From Odoribacter laneus YIT 12061 (lineage in GTDB: Bacteria > Bacteroidota > Bacteroidia > Bacteroidales > Marinifilaceae): DNA of 64,000 bases. Made by a program: the position numbers and the translations under genes. Below, one piece after another: positions 37,233-46,817 of this stretch; position 1 is the stretch's first letter; the number at the start of each line of letters is the position of its first letter. The DNA lies in the NCBI RefSeq assembly GCF_000243215.1, contig NZ_JH594596.1:1367305-1431304 (forward strand). Reading direction: 5' to 3'. The notes beneath the pieces were generated by a model. That model had not been told where the DNA came from. It ran no database searches and was given only the letters and a program-made list of their open reading frames with translations.

Positions 37233-37398
37233 GTCCGAAAAATCGTTTTTCAGCTAAGTAGACGAACGCTTCACTGATAACGCATCCCTTTTTCTGACTA
37301 AAGCATAAATCAGAAATACCGGTTTTGTTACCAGTAAGTAGGAAAGAAGCCTGGAGTGTCAGGAAATGCTATTTATCTGAAAAACGAACTTTTCGGAC
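37233..37398. repeat. Inverted repeat with 21-22 bp arms after the fumarase gene
   Basis: The arms 37233-37253 and 37377-37398 are near-perfect reverse complements (GTCCGAAAA...TCGTTTTTCAG), enclosing about 123 bp. It fills much of the 282-bp gap before the permease gene. Each arm also contains an A-run/T-run stem. It might terminate fumarase transcription or be a miniature foldback element. Confidence 0.65.
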
Positions 37399-37489
37399 TT
37401 TCATTTTCAGAAGGGTTTAAACGTAAATTCCTCCTTTCTATCTCTCCACTTCCTTAAACAATTCTTTACGAAACTGCGTACAATGGCAC

Positions 37490-38920
37490 ATGGAGCAGCA
37501 GCAAACAAAATTAAGCCTGATCGGACTTATTGCCATTGTGGTCGGCGGAATTATCGGTGGCGGAATTTTTAATATCGCTAAAATTTTAGCCCACCAAGCT
37601 AGTTTGGGTGCAATTATAATCTCCTGGATTATTTCGGGAATAGGTATTCTGGCCATTGCACTCACTTTTAAAACCCTCATTTCTGTTCGACCGGATCTTT
37701 CCAATGGTATTTATTCTTATACCCGTAGCGGATTCGGGGAATACGCCGGTTTCAATATTGCCTGGGGCTATTGGATGGGAAACGCTATCGGAAATGCAGT
37801 ATTAGCAATCATGTTAAATGATGCATTCGGCCTGTTTTTCCCCTTGCTTTTAAAGCACAGTTGGCCAACACTGATATTTTGTTCTATTTTCACCTGGCTC
37901 TTTACTTTCATCGTTGCCCGAGGTATGAAATTAGCGGCAACCATTAACACCCTTTCCACTATCCTCAAGTTTTCTTCTCTTTTGCTGATTATTTTTCTCC
38001 TTTTCAGTTTCGCCGATTATTCCCTGATGGATTTCGATTTCTGGGGAAAAGAAAGTCATTTGGGACCGCTTTCCGACCAGATTAATAGTACCATGCTGAC
38101 GACTCTCTTTTTTTTCATGGGAATAGAAGGAGCTATGGTCGTTTCTTCCCGCGCCTTACGGCAAGCCGATGTGGGAAAAGCAACAGTCATCGGTTATATC
38201 ATTTGTTTATTTCTGAATGTGATTATCTGCATCCTCTCTTTCGGTTTTATGCCGCAGAGCCAACTGGCCCAATTAAACGATCCTTCATTAGCACAGATTT
38301 TAGGAAAAGGTGTCGGTGAATGGGCCCGGATATTCGTCAATGTCAGTGTTATCATAGCAGTAGCAGGAGCATGGTTGGTAGGAACAATTATTGCGGCCGA
38401 ATTACCGGCACAGGCCGCACGGGACCGGGTACTGCCTGCTTGGTTTGCTAAAACAAACCGGTATAAAGCCCCTATCGCTTCTTTGCTTATCACTTCCGCC
38501 TTTATCCAATTATTTTTTTTTCTGGTCATAAAAGCTCCCCATTTTTATTTACTCAGCATCGATATCTCCGGTATATTAATTCTTCCTACTTATATTTTCA
38601 GCGCCATGTTTATGGTAAAATCCGGACTACATAAAGAAATCTACCAAGACAAAAACATCCTCCGACAAATAGCCATTATCATCGGGACAACTGCCGTATT
38701 GTATTGTCTGTGGGTAATCTATGCAGGAAATATTCACCTCTTATTATTATCTTCCGGGGTTTATATAATCGGTATCCTCTTTTATGAAATCACTCATTGG
38801 AACGACCGAAAAGCAGGGATTCCTATATTTAAAATAACCGACCGCTATGTCATAGGACTCCTGGCAGCCGCCTTATTTTTCTCTCTTTTAATCGAATGGA
38901 AATTTTTAGATTTCAAATAA
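37490..38920 (+). CDS. APC-family amino acid permease/antiporter
   Basis: A 476-residue inner-membrane protein with about 12-14 helices. The first helix carries the APC signature GLIAIVVGGIIGGGIFNIAK, and GFGEYAGFNIAWGYWMGNAIGNAV follows near residue 80. The layout is closest to the basic amino acid/polyamine antiporter group (ArcD/CadB/LysP-like). Substrate cannot be fixed. It is followed 12 bp later by an EamA-type transporter, so the two form an operon. Confidence 0.87.
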   Translation: MEQQQTKLSLIGLIAIVVGGIIGGGIFNIAKILAHQASLGAIIISWIISGIGILAIALTFKTLISVRPDLSNGIYSYTRSGFGEYAGFNIAWGYWMGNAIGNAVLAIMLNDAFGLFFPLLLKHSWPTLIFCSIFTWLFTFIVARGMKLAATINTLSTILKFSSLLLIIFLLFSFADYSLMDFDFWGKESHLGPLSDQINSTMLTTLFFFMGIEGAMVVSSRALRQADVGKATVIGYIICLFLNVIICILSFGFMPQSQLAQLNDPSLAQILGKGVGEWARIFVNVSVIIAVAGAWLVGTIIAAELPAQAARDRVLPAWFAKTNRYKAPIASLLITSAFIQLFFFLVIKAPHFYLLSIDISGILILPTYIFSAMFMVKSGLHKEIYQDKNILRQIAIIIGTTAVLYCLWVIYAGNIHLLLLSSGVYIIGILFYEITHWNDRKAGIPIFKITDRYVIGLLAAALFFSLLIEWKFLDFK

Positions 38921-38932
38921 AAAAAATCGTTT

Positions 38933-39922
38933 ATGAAAGGATCGGCCTACGCTCTGGGAACAGTCATTATTTGGTCGCTTTTAGGCGTCGTTAACCGCTA
39001 CTGTATTCTGAAATTCGATGTGAATATCATCGTCTTTACGTCTTTCCTTGTTTTTTCTGCCGGAGTGGCCCTCTTACTGATCCGTCAACAAGTCGCTCCC
39101 GAAAGCTGGAAAAGCGGTGTACGCTACTCCTGGCTGTATACAATTATGCAGATAACGAAAAGTTTTTTTATGATATCGACTTACCTCTATATTACCACCA
39201 CAGAAACCAGTATTCTTATCAACATAGAAGTAGTCATTTCTTACCTTTTAGCCTATCTTTTTTTCAAAAGGATTCCCCACCGGGGAGATTATTGGGGTAT
39301 ACTCGTCATCTCAGGCGGATTTATCCTCTTCATTTATTCCCTTTCCCCTTCTATCCGCATACCAGCTGTCGTACTCTTATTAATTGCAGCTACCGCGAGT
39401 TGTATCCGATCTATCGTCGTGGAAGAAACGACTCTTAAAAACCCGGACACAACCGTCCGCCAAAAATGCGGTATTTCCGGTTTTACAATGTTTATCGCAG
39501 GCCTGGCTTTAATTATCTTCTTTTTCTTTATAGCCATCCTGAAATTTGTTATCGGATCAAATCTACCGGCTATTTTCTCGTTTCTCCATTATCTACCCAC
39601 TATATCCGATGTTCTCAATCCAGCCACTATTATCAGCGCTTGTATTGCCGGTTTCTTTATCAATGCTGCCTCTGTTTATTTTTTCTACGCCGCACTCAAA
39701 TGGACAAAAACAGAAACCTTTATGGCCTTCCGTGTCTTCCAGCCAGCTTTAACATATAGTTTCGAATTATTCGCTGCCGGCTTTTACACCGCAATGAAGC
39801 CGAATCTGGATATCAAAGATTATCTGCTCGGAGGGTTTATTCTCTTCGGGTCTGTCTTGATATTGGTCATGCCCACGAAAGCAACTATCAACGCCCGTTC
39901 CAAGAGTTTTATTACCGAATAA
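38933..39922 (+). CDS. EamA/DMT-family transporter
   Basis: A 329-residue membrane protein with ten hydrophobic helices in two EamA-like halves (start MKGSAYALGTVIIWSLLGVV; YLYITTTETSILINIEVVISYLLAYLFF near residue 85; FFYAALKWTKTETFMAFRVFQPALTY near 250). DMT exporters move amino acids or other metabolites. Twelve bases separate it from the APC permease; the pair may exchange the same class of compounds. Confidence 0.87.
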   Translation: MKGSAYALGTVIIWSLLGVVNRYCILKFDVNIIVFTSFLVFSAGVALLLIRQQVAPESWKSGVRYSWLYTIMQITKSFFMISTYLYITTTETSILINIEVVISYLLAYLFFKRIPHRGDYWGILVISGGFILFIYSLSPSIRIPAVVLLLIAATASCIRSIVVEETTLKNPDTTVRQKCGISGFTMFIAGLALIIFFFFIAILKFVIGSNLPAIFSFLHYLPTISDVLNPATIISACIAGFFINAASVYFFYAALKWTKTETFMAFRVFQPALTYSFELFAAGFYTAMKPNLDIKDYLLGGFILFGSVLILVMPTKATINARSKSFITE

Positions 39923-39930
39923 CGTTAAAT

Positions 39931-39956
39931 TATTCAAACGCATAAATGTTTGAATA
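39931..39956. terminator. Terminator-like hairpin after transporter operon
   Basis: Arms TATTCAAAC / GTTTGAATA with an 8-nt loop, 9 bp after the EamA stop and upstream of the convergent miaA end. There is no T-run, so this is moderate evidence only. Confidence 0.45.
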
Positions 39957-40114
39957 CTCCCAAATTGATGGGACTCCTTCCCGGAGAAATGTCCGCTTCA
40001 TCATCCGCTGATAAAGAATCTTTTAATTTCGCCTTAAAAAATGGATCAGGGATGTTAACCAACTTCTGCCAACAAACAGCGCTCTGAGAAAAGAATTATT
40101 ATCCACTTGAACAT

Positions 40115-41020
40115 TTAATTTTCTCCCTTCCCTTCGATCCACCGGAATATATTTTCTTTATCATCGGGATGAAACCAATGAATAGCCGTATCCCGACGAA
40201 ACCAGGATAATTGCTTTTTAGCATATCTCCGGGAATTCCGTTTAATCAAACGCACCGCTTCTTCATAATCGATTTTATTATCGAAATACTCAAAAAATTC
40301 TTTATATCCCACTGTGTTCAAAGGATTTAAATGTCGCAAAGGATAAAGAGAACGGGCTTCCCCTTCCAAACCTTCTTCCAACATAATATCGACCCGCTTG
40401 TCAATTCTGTCATACAGCTCAGTTTTCTCCCGATTCAATCCTATTTTCAGGATATCAAATTCCCGTTTTTTCGGTTGGTTCGTACGGAGAGACGAATAAG
40501 GTTTACCGGCCATCATACATACTTCTACCGCATGTAAAACCCTCTTGGCATTATTCAAATCCACCTGTGCATAAAATACAGGATCCAATTTTTTCAACAA
40601 ATCCCGGATAGCCTCTACTCCCTCCACCTCCATTCGATTCATCAATTGCTCCCGAAGCTCCGGATCAATGGTCGGAATATCGTCAATACCTTTACATAAA
40701 GCATCTATATACATCATAGAACCACCTACCAGAAGAACCACTTCTGCCGTATGATGCAACTCCCGGATTTTATCCAATGCCTGTTGTTCAAATTGCCAGG
40801 AATTATAATAATCTTTTACCGATAAAGTATGAATAAAAAAATGAGGTACAGCTGACAGCTGCTCCCGGGAAGGAACCGCAGTACCTATCCGCATCTCCCG
40901 GTAAATTTGCCGGGAATCGCAGGAAATAATCGAAGTGTGAAAATGACGGGCAATTTCGATACTCAACTCCGTCTTTCCGACACCGGTCGGTCCCAAAAGA
41001 ACAATCAGTCTTTTTCCCAT
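40115..41020 (-). CDS. miaA: tRNA dimethylallyltransferase MiaA
   Basis: A 301-residue cytosolic enzyme adding an isopentenyl group to A37 of UNN-reading tRNAs. The P-loop GPTGVGKTELSIEIA is near residue 10, SCDSRQIYREMRIGTA near 33 contains the catalytic aspartate, and VLLVGGSMMYIDALCKGID lies near 94. GYKEFFEYFDNKIDYEEAVR and RRYAKKQLSWFR close the protein. Length is normal. Upstream on the same strand is the pRiA4b ORF-3-like gene. Confidence 0.96.
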   Translation of the reverse strand: MGKRLIVLLGPTGVGKTELSIEIARHFHTSIISCDSRQIYREMRIGTAVPSREQLSAVPHFFIHTLSVKDYYNSWQFEQQALDKIRELHHTAEVVLLVGGSMMYIDALCKGIDDIPTIDPELREQLMNRMEVEGVEAIRDLLKKLDPVFYAQVDLNNAKRVLHAVEVCMMAGKPYSSLRTNQPKKREFDILKIGLNREKTELYDRIDKRVDIMLEEGLEGEARSLYPLRHLNPLNTVGYKEFFEYFDNKIDYEEAVRLIKRNSRRYAKKQLSWFRRDTAIHWFHPDDKENIFRWIEGKGEN

Positions 41021-41193
41021 AATCGTTTAGAATAAAATGTCCAGAAAGGAATTACAATATCACTTTCCGGACATTTCCCGATATTTTTTCTTCAAGTATC
41101 CGTTCCTTTTTGTCGTATCTTTCAATCATTTAAGTCAGAACAAAACACCTAAACAAATACAAAATAAGTTTCACCAAATCAGTCAGGAGCTTA

Positions 41194-41814
41194 TTACAAA
41201 CGGTCGATATAATCGTCTATACTTTCATAGCGATCATCATATCTGCCCTTTCCTCCGAATTCATCTTCTTCGTCATCGTACCCTCCTTCTTCCTCATCTC
41301 CATAATTCTCTCCCTCTTCGGTAAAATCAGAAAATTCCTCCATGAAACTATCGTCGTATTCCTCATCCGATTTTCCATAGGCCCATTTATCATTATCTTC
41401 TATCTCCATTTGCTCCGGAATATCTCCGTCACAATACAAGCAAACCGGCAGTACATCTGCAGAATCAGCAATATATTCCCCAGCATACTCTACCCGGAAA
41501 TAACGGTTGTTGAAAAAGTCAAAGACATATTCCAATTCAATGCAACTGGCATTCACGATTTCTCGAATCAAGGTAACATCCATCACCAATGTGTTGGCCT
41601 CTTCATCGTCCGTCGACATTTCCATTAAAGCAATCTCCTTCACCCGGTTTCCCATTTTATCGAGTGTATAAAACGAAGCCATTTGGGAACTATCATACCC
41701 CAATACTTCTATAATTTTATCATGCAATTGCTGAAAAGTCTGATCTCCACTTATAGCAATTTCACACCTGAAATCCGAACTATTCGGTAAACTAATCTCA
41801 AACCTGTAATTCAT
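41194..41814 (-). CDS. Plasmid pRiA4b ORF-3-like protein with acidic tail
   Basis: The ATG at 41812-41814 (MNYRFEISLPNSSDF, 206 residues) is preferred because an earlier start would overlap the upstream gene. The first 110 residues resemble the pRiA4b ORF-3/IS1096 passenger-like fold (QTFQQLHDKIIEVLGYDSSQMASFY). The last 75 residues are extremely acidic (EEYDDSFMEEFSDFTEEGEN, then a run of Glu/Asp/Gly ending SIDDYIDRL). The function is unknown; despite the family name there is no sign of a mobile element here. It may belong to a miaA operon, with a 173-bp gap. Confidence 0.75.
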   Translation of the reverse strand: MNYRFEISLPNSSDFRCEIAISGDQTFQQLHDKIIEVLGYDSSQMASFYTLDKMGNRVKEIALMEMSTDDEEANTLVMDVTLIREIVNASCIELEYVFDFFNNRYFRVEYAGEYIADSADVLPVCLYCDGDIPEQMEIEDNDKWAYGKSDEEYDDSFMEEFSDFTEEGENYGDEEEGGYDDEEDEFGGKGRYDDRYESIDDYIDRL

Positions 41815-41827
41815 AATTTCTACTATT

Positions 41828-42154
41828 TTATAATCCGTAAGCCGCCGCCCCAATACCAGACGCTACTATTCCACATATTACCAGAATAAAAAATAACATG
41901 ACAAAAACCGAAAGACAAATAGCTATAATCCCACATACCCGTCCGGCATTTATGTTCTTGTATGAACTCTCGGTGTATAATTCCGGCTCAGCTAAATAAG
42001 CTTTACGGGGAGCTCCCGACAAGGCTACAGCAATAATCCCCAATACTAAACCGATTATTCCATAACACCAGCAGAATACAAGTGACAATATCCCTAATAC
42101 CAGAACAGTCGTTGCATTAGGTAAATCTCTCTTGTTTTGTTCAAAAATTTCCAT
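41828..42154 (-). CDS. CCC-motif/DUF4190-like small membrane protein
   Basis: A 108-residue protein with two hydrophobic stretches: VLVLGILSLVFCWCYGIIGLVLGIIAVALS, containing a cysteine-rich CWCYG, and VCGIIAICLSVFVMLFFILVICGIVASGIG. A soluble loop separates them. This matches the small Bacteroidetes CCC-motif membrane proteins of unknown function. It ends 13 bp before the pRiA4b-like gene. Confidence 0.75.
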   Translation of the reverse strand: MEIFEQNKRDLPNATTVLVLGILSLVFCWCYGIIGLVLGIIAVALSGAPRKAYLAEPELYTESSYKNINAGRVCGIIAICLSVFVMLFFILVICGIVASGIGAAAYGL

Positions 42155-42230
42155 AACTTTTTATTTATTTGAATCCCCGGAGGATAATAATTACAAAACT
42201 TCAACCTCCTTTTTCTTTTACAATAATATG

Positions 42231-42527
42231 TTAATTTATTACGATTGTTAATTTAAGCAAATATGAAATTAAAATTATTGCTAAACAAACAAAACCCATA
42301 ATTTTTAATAATCCCGGCTGAATTTTTTTCATACCACAAATTTTCAAAACTGCCAAAATAAAAAACAGCAGCAAGGGAAATAATCCCGGATAAATCCGAA
42401 AAGAAGCCAGGAACTCTCCCTTGATCAACAAAAGGACCGCTCTCTGCATTCCACAACCGGGACATTCAATACCGATTACGGATTTTATCCAACAGGATAA
42501 CTGATGTGCTTCCAGCCATTCGAGCAT
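42231..42527 (-). CDS. DUF2752 family membrane protein
   Basis: A 98-residue protein with the DUF2752 signature GIECPGCGMQRAVLLLIKGEF near residue 24, followed by two transmembrane helices (FPLLLFFILAVLKIC and GFVCLAIILISYLL). DUF2752 proteins are small, of unknown function, and commonly paired with CCC-motif/DUF4190-type proteins in Bacteroidetes, as here (76-bp gap). Confidence 0.85.
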   Translation of the reverse strand: MLEWLEAHQLSCWIKSVIGIECPGCGMQRAVLLLIKGEFLASFRIYPGLFPLLLFFILAVLKICGMKKIQPGLLKIMGFVCLAIILISYLLKLTIVIN

Positions 42528-42591
42528 GCTTACGTTTATAAGTTTATAACTGTTACAAAACAGCCAGGCTTCTGCTGTATCCGACCCTTTA

Positions 42592-43683
42592 TCAGGCTTT
42601 TTTGATTACCCCTTCGAGGATATCCATCGCTTGTGCCACCCATTCCAAATTAGCCTGAGTACCCATATGTCCGATCCGAAACACTTTCCCCGCCAATGTC
42701 CCGTAATTTCCACCTACTACTACTCCTTCCGCCCTCAATGCCTCGTCCAGTTTTTTCCACTTCATCCTGGGAGGAACATTTAAAGCGGTTACCGTAGGGG
42801 ACAATATTGCATCCGAAGCGGGAAATAATTCCAAACCCATTTCCAAAGCCCTCTGCCGGCAATAACGGGCGACCTTTTCATGGCGAGCCAATACTTTCGA
42901 TAATCCCTCTTCCAATATCAATTGGCAAGCTTTGTGTAATTGGGCCGTACCCTGCCAATAAGGTGTATAGGGGAAATAACGTTTTTTTACTGCTTCCCGA
43001 AAAGGTTGTAAAGCTTCATACCCCACATATCCCACCTCTTCTATGATTTCCCAAGCCTTTTCGCTGACCGACAAAAAAGCCATATTAGCAGGAGCCGAAA
43101 GACATTTTTGCGAAGCTCCCAAACAAAAATCAATATGCCAATCGTCCGTTTTAACCAAACTCCCTCCTATACCCGACACAGCATCTACATATAACAAAGG
43201 TATTTCATATTTCTCTTTCAGTATTCCGATCTGATCCACCGGATTAATTGTGCCGCTGGGAGTTTCACTGTGCACCATCGTAATCATCTTTGGACGAAAC
43301 TCCCGGATCGCCTTTTCCACCAATTCAAACTCCCGAATCGATTCGTTAAAACCGAAATCCATTATTTTCACTTCACAACCCAATGTCTCCGCCATCATCC
43401 CAATGCCATAACCAAACAAGCCTGTTGACAAAGCCAACACTTTATCTCCCGGCAACAAGGTACTTTTTAAAGCACTCCATAAGGCAAGCATCCCCTCTCC
43501 CGTCTGGATTACAATCTTATGACGGGTATGCATTATTTTTTGTAAAGCTTTCTCGGTAGATTTGTATAACGTAATGTACTCGTCTTCCAAATCCGGAGAA
43601 CCATAATTAAAAGCAGCCACCTCCAATATTTCAGGCGGAACCGCTACAGGGCCCGGAACCATAGGTATTCTATACTTTTCCAT
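42592..43683 (-). CDS. PLP-dependent class V aminotransferase (alanine-glyoxylate/serine-pyruvate type)
   Basis: The ATG at 43681-43683 (MEKYRIPMVPGPVAVPPEIL, 363 residues) matches the family start; the 43 residues upstream are not homologous. The fold-type I core has TGEGMLALWSALKS near residue 58 and HSETPSGTINPVDQIG near 150. The probable PLP lysine is in LGASQKCLSAPANMA near 190. The family includes alanine-glyoxylate, serine-pyruvate and ureidoglycine-glyoxylate aminotransferases; the substrate cannot be assigned from this alone. It is divergent from rsfS and apparently alone. Confidence 0.88.
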   Translation of the reverse strand: MEKYRIPMVPGPVAVPPEILEVAAFNYGSPDLEDEYITLYKSTEKALQKIMHTRHKIVIQTGEGMLALWSALKSTLLPGDKVLALSTGLFGYGIGMMAETLGCEVKIMDFGFNESIREFELVEKAIREFRPKMITMVHSETPSGTINPVDQIGILKEKYEIPLLYVDAVSGIGGSLVKTDDWHIDFCLGASQKCLSAPANMAFLSVSEKAWEIIEEVGYVGYEALQPFREAVKKRYFPYTPYWQGTAQLHKACQLILEEGLSKVLARHEKVARYCRQRALEMGLELFPASDAILSPTVTALNVPPRMKWKKLDEALRAEGVVVGGNYGTLAGKVFRIGHMGTQANLEWVAQAMDILEGVIKKA

Positions 43684-44084
43684 AACTTGCATTTTGTTCG
43701 CAAAATTAGCATTTAAAACGTAAAAATACGGTATTTTGAACAGGAAGTTACAGCAAAGAAAGTAAGCGTTTTTTACTCCCCTTCGCCCGCTATCTAAAAT
43801 GATATTTCCCATCCCATTTTTCTCGTGAATAAATAAGAATAATTTCAGATATTCCTCCGGATTAAGTCGCAGAGTCTTTAATTTTTAGTTTTAAAAATGT
43901 ATATTTGTACCTTCAAATCGTTGGGAAATTTCATAAAAGATAAGTCTTATCAAACTTATAAAATATAAATAGCCCCAAGATAAAGAAGAGGAAGGAATAA
44001 ATTTTTAAAACAAGAATTATTTTATTTCTAGAATACAGATTTTTTTAACTACAAAATGACAGCTAAAACTGAATTTTTTTCAGT
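43684..44084. other. Divergent intergenic region, aminotransferase/rsfS
   Basis: 401 bp without a gene. It holds the rsfS promoter candidate at 43900-43907 and a long AT-rich leader of about 170 nt before rsfS. No RNA gene or riboswitch was recognised. Confidence 0.5.
43900..43907 (+). promoter_or_regulatory. -7 promoter element for the rsfS-ftsH-cdsA-psd operon
   Basis: TATATTTG fits the Bacteroidetes -7 consensus TAnnTTTG exactly. A clear -33 element is not seen. Transcription would start about 10 bp downstream and leave a 5' UTR of roughly 170 nt. Confidence 0.55.
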
Positions 44085-44441
44085 ATGACAAAACAGGAAA
44101 AATTAGTAAACAAAATAGCAGAAAGTCTGGACGAAAATAAAGGACACCAGATTGTAAAAATTGATTTAAGGAACATCGAAAACTGTTTTTGCAATTTCTT
44201 CGTAATATGTCATGGAACTTCTAATACTCACGTCTCAGCCCTTGCTGATGCCGTTGAAGATAAAATTTTGGAAGATTTACATGAAAAACCCTTCCACATA
44301 GAAGGGAGAGATCAGGCACAATGGATCGTTGTAGATTATGGAGATGTCATTGTGCATGTTTTTCAAAAAGAACAACGGGAATATTATCAATTAGAAGATT
44401 TCTGGGGAGACGGTATCAAAGAAGAACTGAGCAAGGAATAA
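44085..44441 (+). CDS. rsfS: Ribosome silencing factor RsfS
   Basis: A 118-residue DUF143 protein that binds ribosomal protein uL14 and blocks subunit joining during starvation. Landmarks are KIDLRNIENCFCNFFVICHGTSNTHV near residue 25, EGRDQAQWIVVDYGDVIVHVFQ near 72 and YYQLEDFWGD near 98. It is the first gene of a conserved Bacteroidetes string with ftsH, 30 bp upstream of the ftsH start used here. Confidence 0.96.
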   Translation: MTKQEKLVNKIAESLDENKGHQIVKIDLRNIENCFCNFFVICHGTSNTHVSALADAVEDKILEDLHEKPFHIEGRDQAQWIVVDYGDVIVHVFQKEQREYYQLEDFWGDGIKEELSKE

Positions 44442-44471
44442 CAAAGTTGAAAAAGACAACTAAGCAATAAA

Positions 44472-46553
44472 ATGAACATAGATTTAAACGGTTATAGAAG
44501 CCGGAAAACGCAGCGAGTGAATCATATGGCAGAAAACACGGAAAACAAACAGGAAAAGAAAAATAAAAAAGAAAATTTCAATTTTCCACCCATAGGGAAT
44601 GGCAAAAACATAAAAACACCTAAATTCGGCGGAATTTGGCTGTATGTACTTTTGGCCTTAATTTTTATCGGTTTTAATTTTTTCAATTTGCGGACAGAAC
44701 CGGTAAAAACCAACTGGCAGGAAGTAAAAACCAAAATGCTGGAAAAGGGAGATATTGAAAAATTTGTAGTCATTACCAACAAAGGATTGGTCAATGTATT
44801 TCTGAAACCCAACCGGGTAGAAAATTACTCCCAGTTAAAATCCAAGGGTTTTAAAAATTCTGATCCAGGACCTCAATTTACATTTGCAATTGGTTCTTTG
44901 GAAGGATTTGAAAAAAATGTAGCAGAAGCTCAAAAGGATATTCCGGGAGCTGCAAATACTACCATTGAATACGAGAAAGAATACGATGGCTGGGGAGACA
45001 TCTTACAGCTCCTGCTTCCTTTCGGATTACTCATATTGATCTGGATGTTTTTCTTCCGGCGGATGAGTAAAGGTTCAGGAGGCGGAGGCGGTATTTTCAA
45101 TGTGGGAAAATCTCAGGCAAAACTATTCGATAAGGAATCCAATATTAAAGTTACCTTTAAGGATGTGGCCGGTCTGGCAGAAGCCAAACAGGAAGTGGAA
45201 GAGATTGTTTCTTTCCTGAAAAATCCGGATAAATATACAAAACTGGGAGGTAAGATTCCCAAAGGCGCCTTATTAGTAGGTCCTCCGGGAACAGGTAAAA
45301 CCTTAATGGCTAAAGCAATGGCAGGGGAAGCGAATGTACCTTTCTTCTCGATGTCCGGTTCCGACTTCGTGGAAATGTTTGTAGGCGTCGGAGCTTCCCG
45401 CGTCAGGGATTTGTTCAAACAAGCCAAAGAAAAAGCCCCTTGTATTATCTTTATCGACGAAATAGATGCTATCGGCCGGGCCCGGGGAAAAAATCCCAAT
45501 ATGGGTTCAAACGATGAACGGGAAAATACGCTCAACCAACTGTTGACGGAAATGGATGGATTTGAAACGAATTCCGGGGTCATTATTCTGGCTGCCACGA
45601 ACCGGGCAGATATCTTGGACAGCGCTTTATTACGCGCAGGCCGTTTCGACCGCCAAATTTATGTGGATCTTCCGGAATTAAAAGATAGAGAAGCGATTTT
45701 TAAAGTCCATCTCAAACCGCTGAAATTAGCCGGCGATGTAGATATCGATTTTCTGGCAAAACAAACTCCCGGTTTTTCCGGTGCAGATATCGCCAATGTC
45801 GCCAATGAAGCCGCATTGATCGCTGCCCGCAAAAACAAAAATGCCGTCGAAAAACAAGATTTCCTGGATGCCATTGACCGGATTGTAGGCGGATTGGAAA
45901 ACCGGAGTAAGGTAATCAAATCCAGCGAACGCAAAGCGATCGCTTATCACGAAGCCGGACATGCTACGGCATCCTGGCTACTACAACACGCCCATCCTCT
46001 GTTGAAAGTAACGATTGTACCCCGCGGTAAAGCATTGGGAGCTGCCTGGTACTTACCCCAGGAAAGACAAATTACCACCAAAGAACAATTGCTGGATCAA
46101 ATGTGTTCCATACTGGGAGGCCGAGCCGCTGAGGAACTGGTATTCGGACAAATATCCACCGGGGCACAAAATGATTTGGAACGAGCAACCAAACAAGCCT
46201 ATGCCATGGTGACTATCTTTGGAATGAGCGATAAAATCGGCAATTTAAGTTATTATGATTCTACAGGACAAAGCGATTATAGCTTCACCAAACCTTATTC
46301 GGAAAAGACAGCAGAATTGATAGATACTGAAGTAAAAAATCTTGTAGAAACCGCCTATGCCCGGGCGAAACAGATTTTATCCGAACATCGGGAACAACAC
46401 AGACAGGTAGCAGAATTACTCATCGAAAGAGAAGTCATTTTCAGCGATGATCTGGAACGCATTCTGGGAAAACGTCCGTGGAAAGAAGAGGAAGAAGAGG
46501 AACAACTACTACCGGAAAATACTCCTCAACCAGAACTGACAACACAACAATAA
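44472..46553 (+). CDS. ftsH: ATP-dependent zinc metalloprotease FtsH
   Basis: A 693-residue hexameric inner-membrane AAA protease degrading damaged and regulatory membrane proteins. It has two transmembrane helices ([16 protein letters not shown] and [16 protein letters not shown]) around an extracytoplasmic domain. The AAA module has Walker [17 protein letters not shown], Walker [13 protein letters not shown], and arginine fingers in [14 protein letters not shown]. The zinc motif is [11 protein letters not shown] with the third ligand in the [10 protein letters not shown] region. An alternative ATG at 44526 ([12 protein letters not shown]) would drop 18 basic residues; the A-rich leader favours 44472, but this is not settled. 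The C-terminus is glutamate-rich. Confidence 0.96.
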   Translation: MNIDLNGYRSRKTQRVNHMAENTENKQEKKNKKENFNFPPIGNGKNIKTPKFGGIWLYVLLALIFIGFNFFNLRTEPVKTNWQEVKTKMLEKGDIEKFVVITNKGLVNVFLKPNRVENYSQLKSKGFKNSDPGPQFTFAIGSLEGFEKNVAEAQKDIPGAANTTIEYEKEYDGWGDILQLLLPFGLLILIWMFFFRRMSKGSGGGGGIFNVGKSQAKLFDKESNIKVTFKDVAGLAEAKQEVEEIVSFLKNPDKYTKLGGKIPKGALLVGPPGTGKTLMAKAMAGEANVPFFSMSGSDFVEMFVGVGASRVRDLFKQAKEKAPCIIFIDEIDAIGRARGKNPNMGSNDERENTLNQLLTEMDGFETNSGVIILAATNRADILDSALLRAGRFDRQIYVDLPELKDREAIFKVHLKPLKLAGDVDIDFLAKQTPGFSGADIANVANEAALIAARKNKNAVEKQDFLDAIDRIVGGLENRSKVIKSSERKAIAYHEAGHATASWLLQHAHPLLKVTIVPRGKALGAAWYLPQERQITTKEQLLDQMCSILGGRAAEELVFGQISTGAQNDLERATKQAYAMVTIFGMSDKIGNLSYYDSTGQSDYSFTKPYSEKTAELIDTEVKNLVETAYARAKQILSEHREQHRQVAELLIEREVIFSDDLERILGKRPWKEEEEEEQLLPENTPQPELTTQQ

Positions 46554-46559
46554 CCTTCA

Positions 46560-46594
46560 CTTCCGTTTGTGTACTATGGCTACACAAACGGAAG
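46560..46594 (+). repeat. Intercistronic hairpin between ftsH and DUF2007 gene
   Basis: Perfect 14-bp arms CTTCCGTTTGTGTA / TACACAAACGGAAG with a 7-nt loop. No T-run follows. It is similar in size to the hairpin after the FucP-type transporter gene and may stabilise the ftsH message or weaken read-through to cdsA. Confidence 0.75.
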
Positions 46595-46610
46595 CCTAAA
46601 TTAAAATAAT

Positions 46611-46817
46611 ATGGACAACTGGACATCGGTTTTTGAGACAGATCAGCTCTATAAAGCAGAGTTGGTAAAGGATATTCTCTGTAATAACGATATCGACGCC
46701 GTTATTCTAAACCAAAAAGATTCCTCTTACAACACTTTCGGAGAAATCTATGTCATGGTAAGCGAGGAAGAAAAAGGAAAAGCTGAAGAAATTATAAAAA
46801 CAGTTCGTTGTGAGTAA
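46611..46817 (+). CDS. DUF2007 small protein (putative signal-transducing)
   Basis: A 68-residue cytosolic protein with the DUF2007 pattern: VFETDQLYKAELVKDILCNNDID, then AVILNQKDSS...GEIYVMVSEEEKGKAEEII. The fold resembles a ferredoxin-like GlnB-type domain; no function is established. Its 3' end overlaps the cdsA start by 8 bp, indicating translational coupling. Confidence 0.88.
   Translation: MDNWTSVFETDQLYKAELVKDILCNNDIDAVILNQKDSSYNTFGEIYVMVSEEEKGKAEEIIKTVRCE

Noticed and set aside
41194-41814. Reading the pRiA4b ORF-3-like gene as evidence of an IS or plasmid insertion.
   Set aside because: No inverted repeats, direct repeats or transposase lie next to it; the name reflects only the first described member.
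42592-43683. Assigning the aminotransferase specifically as a purine-catabolism (ureidoglycine-glyoxylate) enzyme.
   Set aside because: Several class V aminotransferases share the visible motifs and no purine-degradation genes are in the window.
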